Below are positions 1-5,328 of a stretch of 5,328 nucleotides of DNA, piece after piece. The stretch lies in NCBI GenBank assembly GCA_030039095.1, contig JASHQP010000182.1:1-5328 (forward strand). Direction: 5' to 3'. The position numbers were made by a program, and so were the translations under genes. This DNA comes from Streptosporangiaceae bacterium. GTDB taxonomy: Bacteria > Actinomycetota > Actinomycetes > Streptosporangiales > Streptosporangiaceae. The notes under the pieces were generated by a model. It had not been told where the DNA came from. It searched no databases and saw nothing but the letters and a program-made list of their open reading frames with translations. How positions within the stretch are numbered: position 1 is the first letter of the stretch; each line of letters begins with the position of its first letter.

Positions 1-741
1 GAGCTGACCGGCCGGCTCGGCGCTGACCTGGCGGCCAGCGGGGTCGAGCTGGCACCCGAGGCGATCGGGCCGGGAGCGGCGACGGCTGTCGCGCGGGCCC
101 TCGAGCGGGCGCGCGCGGAGACCAGGCGGATCGCCGAACGCCGCGCCCAGGCAGCGGACCTGGCAGCCCGGCGGGACGCCGCTCAGGAAGAGCGGCAGGT
201 GGCCAGGCTGCTCGGTGACCTGCTGCGCGCGAACCAGTTCCCGCAGTGGCTGGTCACGGCCCTGCTGGACACGCTGGTCGCCGAGGCCTCGGTGAACCTC
301 GCCGGCCTCACGAACGACCAGTTCGACCTGACGCACGAGGCTGGCGAGTTCTACGTCATCGACCACGCCGACGCCGACTCGCGCCGCTCGGTGCGCACCC
401 TGTCCGGCGGGGAGACCTTCCAGGCCTCCCTGGCGCTCGCGCTGGCCCTGTCCTCGCAGATGTCCACGCTCGCCGCGGCGGGCGCCGCCCGGCTGGACTC
501 GATCTTCCTCGACGAGGGGTTCGGCACCCTGGACGCGGAGACGCTCGAGGTGGTGGCCACCACGCTGGAGACCCTGGCGCAGGGCCAGCGGATGGTCGGG
601 GTGATCACACACGTCGCCGCGCTCGCCGAGCGGGTCCCGGTCCGCTTCCTGGTCTCCCGGAACGCGCGGACCTCGGCCGTCGTCCGCGAGAGCCTGGCGG
701 ACCCGGGCGCGGACACCGCGGGCCTGGGGGAGACCGCGTGA
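1..741 (+). CDS. sbcC: SbcC/Rad50-like SMC-family ATPase, C-terminal part (5' end outside the window)
   Basis: The frame is open from base 1 to the TGA at 739-741, so these 246 codons are the C-terminal end of a larger protein. Residues about 25-75 (window numbering) are rich in Ala, Arg and Glu and look like the end of a coiled-coil arm. The C-terminal ATPase lobe follows: ABC signature LSGGE at residues 134-138, Walker B plus D-loop SIFLDEGFGTLD at 167-178, and an H-loop histidine in GVITHVAAL at about residue 204. In SbcC/Rad50 proteins this lobe pairs with an N-terminal Walker A lobe across a long coiled coil, and the ATPase drives a nuclease that opens hairpins and blocked DNA ends. The Walker A lobe is not in the window. 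The stop overlaps the start of the next gene, which implies co-translation. The GTG at 199 is only an internal codon of this frame. The ATPase family is clear; SbcC rather than another Rad50-like SMC protein is an inference from the C-terminal sequence style. Confidence 0.88.
   Translation, partial: ELTGRLGADLAASGVELAPEAIGPGAATAVARALERARAETRRIAERRAQAADLAARRDAAQEERQVARLLGDLLRANQFPQWLVTALLDTLVAEASVNLAGLTNDQFDLTHEAGEFYVIDHADADSRRSVRTLSGGETFQASLALALALSSQMSTLAAAGAARLDSIFLDEGFGTLDAETLEVVATTLETLAQGQRMVGVITHVAALAERVPVRFLVSRNARTSAVVRESLADPGADTAGLGETA
726..733 (+). promoter_or_regulatory. Ribosome binding site deciding the GTG 738 start
   Basis: GGGGGAGA lies inside the end of the upstream ATPase gene, with its GGAG core five bases before GTG 738. 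It favours that start over the in-frame ATG at 816, which is preceded only by GC-rich sequence without a purine-rich core. Confidence 0.55.
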
Positions 742-1829
742 TCAGCGGGCTGCGCGGCGACACTCCCGCGCCGCCGCTCGGCCCGCGCGCCGGCGGCAAC
801 GGCGCCGGGCCCGGGATGCGCTTCAGCGTCGACGCGTGGGATCCGTCATACGGCACGAGCACCGAGATCGACGACTTCCTCGCCGAGTCGACCGCCCCGG
901 TGGACGTGAACGTGGAGCTGCCCGCTGGCCAGTGGCGCGCGATCGATCCGGATCCCCGCGTGCCCGTTCCGGCCGCGCTGCTTTTCGTGGACGGCGTCCG
1001 GCGCATCGAGGCGCGGGTCTGGATCTCCGGCGGGAGCCTGCGCGGCGTGCCGGGCGGTGAGGCAAGCATGGGCCTGTGTGCCTCGTACGCCGCCGGCGTG
1101 GTGTGCTGCTGCGGCGAGCGGGCCCATCTGGTGCAGCACGAGATCAGGCGCGGGCTGTTCACCGTGGCCCCGAAGGCGGACGGCATCGTGACCTGGGCGG
1201 GGGAGTACTCGGCCTGCCACACTGCGGACAGGAAGGACCAGCCGCTGTCGGTGACGCTGTCCGCGGCGCTGCAGCGCCGCCTCGGTGACGTCGAGAAGCG
1301 GACAGCGGTCGCGGCCCGGGCCGCCATCGCCGGTCACGGCGTGCCGGACGGCGCGGACCTGCTGGTGATCGACGGGCCGCTGCATGACCGGCGGCACCTG
1401 CCGCGTGCCCTCGGCTACATCAAGTCCCACCGCACCACCTACCTCCCGCCCGACCTGAACGCGCTCGTCGGCACGCTCGAGCCCGGCCAGCGCACCCCGG
1501 TGTTCCTCGTCGGCGCGCACTGGGACCGGCACACCTGGTACCTGCGCCTGCCGGGGGCCACCGGGCCGGCCGTCGCGCCATGGGCGGGCATCGTCCGCAT
1601 CGAGTGCTCCGCCGACCTGCGGGCCGCCGAAGTGACCGGGCTGGCCGCCGTGAGCCAGGTGTGCCTCGGCAGGTTCGCGTCGGCCGAGTACAAGGACGCG
1701 CGTGCGCCGCAGAACCTGTATCCCATTGCCGGCCTGGAACGCGAACTGCGCCGCCGGCTGGGCGACCCGCGCCTGCTGTACCGGGCGCTGCGCCTCACCG
1801 CGCAGGCCGCCGCTACCCGGCAGGGCTGA
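738..1829 (+). CDS. NurA-like nuclease domain protein, probable partner of the SbcC-like ATPase
   Basis: This predicts a 363-residue soluble protein without signal peptide or membrane segments. I chose GTG 738 because it overlaps the upstream stop (GTGA) and has GGGGGAGA at 726-733 just before it. ATG 816 (337 residues, starting MRFSVDAW) is the alternative, since the first 26 residues are Gly/Pro/Ala-rich and it lacks a clear ribosome site. The motif layout resembles NurA nucleases: an Asp in a hydrophobic strand (LLFVDGVRR, D85), a Glu at the start of a helix (GDVEKR, E186), a second Asp-Gly strand (LLVIDGPL, D212), a lysine in GYIKS (K229), and a C-terminal segment NLYPIAGLE at about 327-335. 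NurA enzymes are metal-dependent nucleases that usually work with the HerA translocase in DNA-end resection. Here the visible neighbour is an SbcC-like ATPase. The C-terminal acidic/His motif of NurA is not convincingly present. A CCC triplet (C123-C125) is unusual. Family assignment is by eye, so it remains moderate. Confidence 0.62.
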   Translation: MISGLRGDTPAPPLGPRAGGNGAGPGMRFSVDAWDPSYGTSTEIDDFLAESTAPVDVNVELPAGQWRAIDPDPRVPVPAALLFVDGVRRIEARVWISGGSLRGVPGGEASMGLCASYAAGVVCCCGERAHLVQHEIRRGLFTVAPKADGIVTWAGEYSACHTADRKDQPLSVTLSAALQRRLGDVEKRTAVAARAAIAGHGVPDGADLLVIDGPLHDRRHLPRALGYIKSHRTTYLPPDLNALVGTLEPGQRTPVFLVGAHWDRHTWYLRLPGATGPAVAPWAGIVRIECSADLRAAEVTGLAAVSQVCLGRFASAEYKDARAPQNLYPIAGLERELRRRLGDPRLLYRALRLTAQAAATRQG

Positions 1830-2517
1830 GCAGCGCGGTCAGGACGCGGCCGAGGACGTCGCGGAATCTGCCCGCCGGGTCGACCGGCTGCCCGGTCTCG
1901 CCCTGCGGCGGCACCGCCTGTGACAGCAGCCTGGCGAGCGCCGGGTGCTCGCCCGAGACAAGGGCGTGCTGCACGTATGCGGCGTTGCGCTCGGCGAGCG
2001 CCGCGCCGCCCGCCAGCTCGTGCAAAACGAAGGTTGCCGCCATGCCGTTGAGCATCGCGAACGCCTCGAGCTTGGTGGCGATGCCCGCCGGATGGCACTC
2101 GAGCAGCGCGAGGCAGTGCTCGAGCACGGCGAGCCCGTTGGGCCCGATGACCGGCCGGGTGAGGACGAGCGCGGGCAGCCAGGGGTGACGGCGCATGATG
2201 GCGCGCGCCTGGTCGGCGATGGCGAGCATCCCCGCGAGCCAGTCACCGCCGGCACCCGGCAGCGCGTACTCTGCTGCGGTCGCGTCGCTCATCAGGTCGA
2301 GCAGTTCCTCCCGGGTGTCGACGTAGCGGTAGAGGGACGCCGCGCCGGTGCCGAGTTCTGCGGCCACCCGGCGCATCGACACCGCGTCCAGGCCCTCGCG
2401 GTCGGCGATGCCGATGGCGGCGGCCGTGATCTCGTTCCGGCTGTGCTGGGCGGGCCGTCCCGCCGCGGCACGTTCGGGGCGCATCCAGATGCTGCTGGCT
2501 GACCCATCGGATGGCAT
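1813..2517 (-). CDS. TetR-family transcriptional repressor with TetR_C_1-like C-terminal domain
   Basis: This 234-residue protein carries an N-terminal TetR-type DNA-binding domain at about residues 30-76. Its helix-turn-helix is around 48-67, with VAAELGTGAASLYRYV closing on the YRYV element typical of the family. The rest is helical, and the stretch from HPWLPALV (111-118) through GPNGL to LNGMAATFVLHEL is characteristic of the tetracycline-repressor C-terminal class (TetR_C_1), where ligand binding and dimerisation occur. The ligand cannot be told from sequence. ATG 2517 is supported by GGGAG (2523-2527 on the complementary strand) five bases upstream; an in-frame ATG at 2484 would remove 11 unstructured residues and is possible. 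The gene is divergent from the serine hydrolase and shares a 115-base intergenic region with it, so autoregulation plus control of the hydrolase is the likely arrangement. Its 3' end overlaps the convergent nuclease-like gene by 17 bases. Confidence 0.9.
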   Translation of the reverse strand: MPSDGSASSIWMRPERAAAGRPAQHSRNEITAAAIGIADREGLDAVSMRRVAAELGTGAASLYRYVDTREELLDLMSDATAAEYALPGAGGDWLAGMLAIADQARAIMRRHPWLPALVLTRPVIGPNGLAVLEHCLALLECHPAGIATKLEAFAMLNGMAATFVLHELAGGAALAERNAAYVQHALVSGEHPALARLLSQAVPPQGETGQPVDPAGRFRDVLGRVLTALLSPAG

Positions 2518-2543
2518 CGCGTCTCCCGCATCCTGGCCCGGAC

Positions 2544-2585
2544 TTCGCGATCACTGTACCCAAACTGGTACCCTCACTTTGCGAA
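2544..2585. promoter_or_regulatory. Candidate TetR operator in the divergent promoter region
   Basis: The core is an inverted repeat, GTACC (2556-2560), six bases, then GGTAC (2567-2571). It is nested in a weaker outer pair, TTCGC (2544-2548) and GCGAA (2581-2585), centred one base away. TACAGT on the - strand (complement of 2553-2558) and TACCCT on the + strand (2569-2574) look like -10 hexamers overlapping either arm, but I see no good -35 partner for either. A TetR dimer bound here would cover both outward promoters. The symmetry is seen directly; binding by the neighbouring regulator is inferred from the usual behaviour of divergent TetR genes. Confidence 0.5.
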
Positions 2586-2620
2586 CGACGTACGCGAACT
2601 AGGAACGGCGGAAGAGAGCC

Positions 2621-2626
2621 AGGTGA
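2621..2626 (+). promoter_or_regulatory. Ribosome binding site of the serine hydrolase
   Basis: AGGTGA sits six bases before ATG 2633 and decides between two close ATG codons. The ATG at 2628 lies only one base after the site and is in a different frame from the hydrolase. Confidence 0.6.
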
Positions 2627-2632
2627 CATGCG

Positions 2633-4354
2633 ATGCATCCGGACGTGACACGTCAGCAGCCGGCGGCGCAGGCCGCCCGCGCGGAGCCGCTGCCCCGGCA
2701 CGTGAGGCTCCTGGCGCGCATGGCGCGGCGGCAGCTTCCGGCGCCGGTGTGCGGGGTCTCGGTCGAGCGGGGGATCGCGGTCCCGGCCGGCGACGGCGTC
2801 ACGCTGCTGACCGACCACTACCGCCCGCTCGCCGAGGGGACGCATCCAACCGTGCTGATCCGGACGCCCTATGGCCGCGGCTTTCCGTGGGACTACCTGT
2901 ACGGCGCGCTGCTCGGCGAGCAGGGGTTCCACGTCGTCATCCAGAGCTGCCGGGGGACCGGCGGGTCGCAGGGCACGTTCGAGCCGTTCGTCGCGGAGGC
3001 GGCCGACGGCCAGGCGGCGATCGCCTGGCTGCGGCGGCAGGAGTGGTTCAGCGGCGCGCTCGCCACCATCGGGCCGAGTTACCTCGGGTTCACGCAATGG
3101 GCGCTGGCCGCCGACCCGCCGCCCGAACTGCGCGCGATGGTCGTGCAGGTCGGCTCGGACGACTTCTACGGGTTCCTGTACCCCGGCGGCGCGTTCGCCC
3201 TGGAAGCCACGCTGACGGGCGTCGCGGCCATGCTGTCCCTGCACCGCGGCGTGGGCCGGGCCACGCTGGCCATGCTCCGGCTGCTGCGGCGTTACCGGCG
3301 GGTCGTGCGCACGCTGCCGCTGATCGGCGCCTACCCGCCTGCCTTCGGCGGCCGGGTCGGCTACTTCGAGGACTGGATCTCTCACCCGGAACCGGGCGAT
3401 CCGTACTGGGCGCCGCGGCGCGCGGCCGTGTCGCCGGAACGGGTCCCGCCCGCGAGCCTGCTGACGGGATGGTCAGACGTGTGCCTGGATCAGACCCTCG
3501 CGCTGTACCGGCGGCTGCGCGAGGCCGGCCGGGAGACGCGCCTGATCGTCGGGCCGTGGACTCACACGTCCGGGTTCAACAAGGACCTTCCTGTGCTGTT
3601 CGGCGAGGCACTCGGGTGGCTGCACCGGCACCTCGGCGGCAACGGCGCCGGCACCGGCGGCCTGCCGGTTCGCGTGCACGTCGGCGAGACCGGCGCGCCG
3701 GGAACGTGGCGGGACCTGGCGGACTGGCCGCCCCCGGGTTTCCCCGAGCGGGCGTGGCACCTGCAGGTCGGCGGGACGCTCGCCGCCGAGCCGCCCGCTG
3801 CGCAGGCGGTGTCGTCGTTCCGCTACGACCCGGCGGACCCCACGCCGTCGGTCGGCGGTCCGAGGATGGACTCCCGGGATGCGGGTTCGCAGCGCAACGA
3901 CGCGCTGGAGGCCCGCCGCGACGTGCTGGTCTTTACCAGCGAGCCGCTGAGCGAGCCACTCGACGTGATCGGGCCGGTCAGCTTCCGGGTGCGGGCGCGC
4001 GGCAGCGGCGCGCACTTCGACGTGTTCGCGCGGCTGTGCGACGTGGACCCGAGGGGCACGTCATGGAACGTGTGCGACGGCCTGATGCGGCTCGGCGGCG
4101 AGCCCGGCCCCGGCGACGACGCAGGCGGTGCCGCCGCTGCCGACGGCTCCTGGCGGGACGTGACGGTGCCGATGAGCGCGACCGCGCACCGATTCGGGGC
4201 CGGGCACCGGCTCAGGGTGCAGGTGTCCGGCGGCGCGCACCCGCGATTCATGCGCAGCACCGGCACCGGCGAGCCGGTGGCGACCGCCACCCGGCTGGTC
4301 CCGGTCGAGATCGAGATCAGCGACGGGCAAGTGCTCATGCGTTGCCGGGAATAA
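2633..4354 (+). CDS. CocE/NonD-family serine hydrolase (X-Pro dipeptidyl-peptidase S15-like acylhydrolase)
   Basis: This 573-residue protein matches the usual length and layout of the CocE/NonD family. The N-terminal alpha/beta hydrolase domain (about 45-320) has RTPYGRG (77-83), the oxyanion-side motif QSCRGTGGSQG (104-114), and the nucleophile in GPSYLGF with Ser149. An acid in TGWSD (Asp282) and a histidine in GPWTHTS (His311) complete a triad equivalent in position to that of cocaine esterase. A helical lid lies at about 195-270. The C-terminal part (about 375-573) is a beta-rich jelly-roll-like domain (PLDVIGPVSFRVRARG, GHRLRVQVSGGAHPRF). Such enzymes cleave esters, amides or peptides; the substrate here cannot be read from sequence. 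There is no signal peptide, so it is probably cytoplasmic. ATG 2633 follows AGGTGA (2621-2626) at six bases; ATG 2628 is out of frame. Gly-rich stretches at 335-343 and 489-506 are probably flexible loops. Control by the divergent TetR repressor is likely. Confidence 0.9.
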   Translation: MHPDVTRQQPAAQAARAEPLPRHVRLLARMARRQLPAPVCGVSVERGIAVPAGDGVTLLTDHYRPLAEGTHPTVLIRTPYGRGFPWDYLYGALLGEQGFHVVIQSCRGTGGSQGTFEPFVAEAADGQAAIAWLRRQEWFSGALATIGPSYLGFTQWALAADPPPELRAMVVQVGSDDFYGFLYPGGAFALEATLTGVAAMLSLHRGVGRATLAMLRLLRRYRRVVRTLPLIGAYPPAFGGRVGYFEDWISHPEPGDPYWAPRRAAVSPERVPPASLLTGWSDVCLDQTLALYRRLREAGRETRLIVGPWTHTSGFNKDLPVLFGEALGWLHRHLGGNGAGTGGLPVRVHVGETGAPGTWRDLADWPPPGFPERAWHLQVGGTLAAEPPAAQAVSSFRYDPADPTPSVGGPRMDSRDAGSQRNDALEARRDVLVFTSEPLSEPLDVIGPVSFRVRARGSGAHFDVFARLCDVDPRGTSWNVCDGLMRLGGEPGPGDDAGGAAAADGSWRDVTVPMSATAHRFGAGHRLRVQVSGGAHPRFMRSTGTGEPVATATRLVPVEIEISDGQVLMRCRE

Positions 4355-4359
4355 GACGA

Positions 4360-4386
4360 GTACTTGACGTACTTGACGTACTTAAC
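4360..4386 (+). repeat. Three tandem 9-bp repeats (GTACTTGAC, GTACTTGAC, GTACTTAAC), candidate antitoxin operator
   Basis: Two identical units and a third with one change (G to A) follow each other without gaps, starting six bases after the hydrolase stop codon and ending 45 bases before the antitoxin ATG. Each unit contains GTAC, which is also the centre of the TGTACA site known for YefM-type antitoxins, and TTGAC, which resembles a -35 hexamer. The repeat is seen directly; its role as an autoregulatory operator is an inference from position and from the Phd/YefM-like N-terminus of the next gene product. Confidence 0.6.
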
Positions 4387-4401
4387 GAAGTCGTGTTGAT
4401 T
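4373..4401 (+). promoter_or_regulatory. Possible promoter of the toxin-antitoxin pair
   Basis: TTGACG at 4373-4378, formed across the second and third 9-bp repeats, is a good -35 hexamer. Seventeen bases later comes TTGATT (4396-4401), an imperfect -10. If used, the repeats would overlap the -35 element, so a bound antitoxin would block RNA polymerase. The -10 match is weak, and read-through from the hydrolase, with no terminator visible between them, is also possible. Confidence 0.35.
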
Positions 4402-4417
4402 AGAGGCACCACTCACC

Positions 4418-4423
4418 AGGGAG
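4418..4423 (+). promoter_or_regulatory. Ribosome binding site of the antitoxin gene
   Basis: AGGGAG ends eight bases before ATG 4432. It fixes the start of the antitoxin at that codon, although the same frame stays open for a long way upstream through the hydrolase gene. Confidence 0.6.
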
Positions 4424-4431
4424 CATCAAGC

Positions 4432-4845
4432 ATGTCTGCAGTCCGCTACGAGAGCTACACGGCGGCTAGGGAACATCTGAAGGATGTCCTCGACCATGCT
4501 GAGCAGGGCCAGGTAGTCACTGTCCGCCGAGATTCCGCTACTGCAGCCGTGCTGGACGCGGGGCGCCTAAGGCATTTCCTGGCGTCCGTTGTCCCCTCCC
4601 GTGCCAAGGTTGTCGCTGAAGCCGACGGCTGGTCGGCATTCATCCCTGGACTGCCGGTAGCTGGCGCCGGTGCTACCTACGAGGCGGCGGTGACCGATAT
4701 GGCAGACGCACTGCGCGAGTATGTGGAGGACTGGCCGCGCTTGCAGCACGCGCCTGATCACAACTCGCACTGGGGGCTGGTGCAACTGGTCAACCTGAGC
4801 GACGACGACCAGTTGCTCGCGTGGATCACGGGTGCCGCTCGGTGA
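4432..4845 (+). CDS. Antitoxin with Phd/YefM-like N-terminus and HicB-like C-terminus
   Basis: This 137-residue protein has two visible parts. Residues about 7-50 (SYTAAREHLKDVLDHAEQGQ, then VVTVRRDSATAAVLDAGRL) follow the Phd/YefM pattern, in which an N-terminal fold binds operator DNA. Residues about 61-104 (EADGWSAFIPGLPVAG, then ATYEAAVTDMADALREYVEDW) follow the HicB pattern of an aromatic-rich strand, a PGLP turn, a threonine and an EA-helix, which in HicB covers the HicA toxin. The C-terminal third is polar and may contact the partner. The frame is open far upstream, but that stretch is a shadow of the hydrolase; ATG 4432 has a good ribosome site. The stop overlaps the next gene's GTG (GTGA), a typical antitoxin-toxin coupling. 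GC content and codon use are lower than in the genes to the left. It is probably an autorepressor acting on the repeats upstream. The Phd-like part is fairly clear by eye; the HicB-like part is less certain. Confidence 0.72.
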   Translation: MSAVRYESYTAAREHLKDVLDHAEQGQVVTVRRDSATAAVLDAGRLRHFLASVVPSRAKVVAEADGWSAFIPGLPVAGAGATYEAAVTDMADALREYVEDWPRLQHAPDHNSHWGLVQLVNLSDDDQLLAWITGAAR

Positions 4846-5270
4846 CGTGGCCCGCTCCCAGCCGAAGCGACCACGAGGCTTTCTGCGAGGTTGACGGCTG
4901 GGAGCGGGTGCGAAACGCTCCTGGGAAGACCAGCGGCCACCACGCCGTCACCTACGAGCTCCACCTGCACGATGGCCGGATCCTGAGGACGCGGATCTCC
5001 CATCCGCCGGATGGCAGCACCTACGGTGCGAACATGTGGAGCCATATTCTCAGAGACCAGCTAGACGTCAGCGAGGAAGCCTTCTGGGTGTGCGTTCGTG
5101 ACGGCGTGAAGCCGAATCGCGGAGAACCAGAGGTCCCCGCGGAGGCACTGCCGGCAGACTTGGCGCATCTGCTGGTCACACGCCTGCACTTGTCGAGCGC
5201 GGAGGTTGCGCTGATGACAAGAGAAGAGGCGATCGCTCGTATGCAGGCATTCTGGAGCCAGCCCGACTAG
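4842..5270 (+). CDS. HicA-like putative toxin of the toxin-antitoxin pair
   Basis: The predicted protein has 142 residues starting MTWPAPSRSDHEAFC. Proteins of this type in actinomycetes are, as far as I recall, annotated as cytotoxic translational repressor of a toxin-antitoxin stability system. The first 85 residues resemble an enlarged HicA: GWERVR (19-24), then SGHHAVTYEL with His33-His34 in the position of the HicA catalytic Gly-Ser-His motif, a strand RILRTRISHP, and MWSHILRDQLDVSEEAFW (65-82), similar to the HicA helix that ends in a late ILR-type segment. HicA toxins cleave mRNA. The C-terminal 55 residues (helical, with LPADLAHLLVTRLHLSSAEV) exceed a normal HicA. GTG 4842 overlaps the antitoxin stop; GTG 4821 upstream in frame would add seven residues but overlap by 25 bases and is less likely. 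The ribosome site is weak (GGGTG 4830-4834), consistent with translational coupling. Toxicity and RNase activity are inferred, not shown. Confidence 0.7.
   Translation: MTWPAPSRSDHEAFCEVDGWERVRNAPGKTSGHHAVTYELHLHDGRILRTRISHPPDGSTYGANMWSHILRDQLDVSEEAFWVCVRDGVKPNRGEPEVPAEALPADLAHLLVTRLHLSSAEVALMTREEAIARMQAFWSQPD
4851..4908. repeat. Perfect 14-bp inverted repeat inside the 5' end of the toxin gene (potential mRNA hairpin)
   Basis: CCCGCTCCCAGCCG at 4851-4864 is the exact reverse complement of CGGCTGGGAGCGGG at 4895-4908, with 30 bases between. One extra G-U pair (4850 with 4909) could form at the base. In RNA this is a very stable, 12-of-14 G-C stem that begins six bases after the GTG start codon, within the footprint of an initiating ribosome. 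The arms encode PAPSR and DGWERV, so the coding constraint is not symmetrical and does not itself explain the match. No T-run follows, so it does not look like a transcription terminator. A role in limiting toxin translation is inferred. Confidence 0.7.
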
Positions 5271-5328
5271 CCATCGGGGCCCGCTCTCGCCGTATCCCAT
5301 CCGTCATCGGCGCCGACCCGGAGCGCCA

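Noticed and set aside
246..737. Upstream extension of the NurA-like frame inside the SbcC-like gene
   Set aside because: The translation is Arg/Gly/Pro-rich shadow sequence, while the other frame here carries the ABC signature and Walker B motifs. GTG 738 is the sensible start.
791..808. An 18-base sequence in the NurA-like gene repeated exactly at 3634-3651 in the hydrolase gene
   Set aside because: Both copies encode the same Gly-rich peptide (GGNGAG) in likely linkers. GGC/GCC-rich codon bias makes such matches probable, and the flanks do not continue the similarity.
2243..3385. Long - strand open frame across the hydrolase and the TetR promoter region
   Set aside because: It is antisense to the hydrolase with its catalytic motifs, has no recognisable domain, and is expected in GC-rich DNA where stop codons are rare.
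3823..4416. - strand open frame with a YVK repeat at its N-terminus
   Set aside because: The YVKYVKYVK pattern is simply the reverse-strand reading of the three 9-bp repeats; the rest is antisense to the hydrolase.
2623..4431. Long open + frame running into the antitoxin, suggesting a 740-residue protein
   Set aside because: It lies in another frame of the serine hydrolase, its translation is Arg/Ala/Gly-rich low-complexity sequence, and only the last 137 codons, after a proper ribosome site and ATG 4432, show family motifs.
5307..5316. Perfect palindrome TCGGCGCCGA near the right edge, considered as terminator or operator
   Set aside because: It has no loop, no T-run and no following gene in the window, and GC palindromes of this size are common at this base composition.

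Overview
The window is GC-rich throughout. Its codon use (G/C at third positions, GTG starts, GTGA stop/start overlaps) and the gene families present suggest a high-GC actinomycete chromosome. I cannot name the genus from the sequence. There are six supportable protein genes, one of them cut by the left edge, and no RNA genes, insertion sequences or CRISPR arrays that I can see.

Left part (1-1829, + strand): the C-terminal end of an SbcC/Rad50-type SMC-like ATPase is followed, through a GTGA overlap, by a gene whose motif layout resembles NurA-family nucleases. This looks like a DNA-end-processing operon whose upstream part lies outside the window.

Middle (1813-4354): a TetR-family repressor on the - strand runs tail-to-tail into the nuclease-like gene, overlapping it by 17 bases. 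It is divergent from a CocE/NonD-type serine hydrolase on the + strand. A GTACC-N6-GGTAC inverted repeat in the 115-base intergenic region is the natural candidate operator, so repressor and hydrolase are probably one regulatory module.

Right part (4355-5270, + strand): a two-gene cassette of visibly lower GC. The first gene looks like an antitoxin with a Phd/YefM-like N-terminus and a HicB-like C-terminus. The second, coupled by a GTGA overlap, has a HicA-like arrangement of residues around a Gly-His-His motif. Three tandem 9-bp GTAC-containing repeats precede the antitoxin. A perfect 14-bp inverted repeat with a 30-base loop begins 6 bases after the toxin start codon. Together these suggest a toxin-antitoxin module with both transcriptional and translational control, and it is the most interesting part of the window.

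The last 58 bases (5271-5328) hold no recognisable gene. They contain a short perfect palindrome, TCGGCGCCGA at 5307-5316, without a T-run, which I do not interpret.
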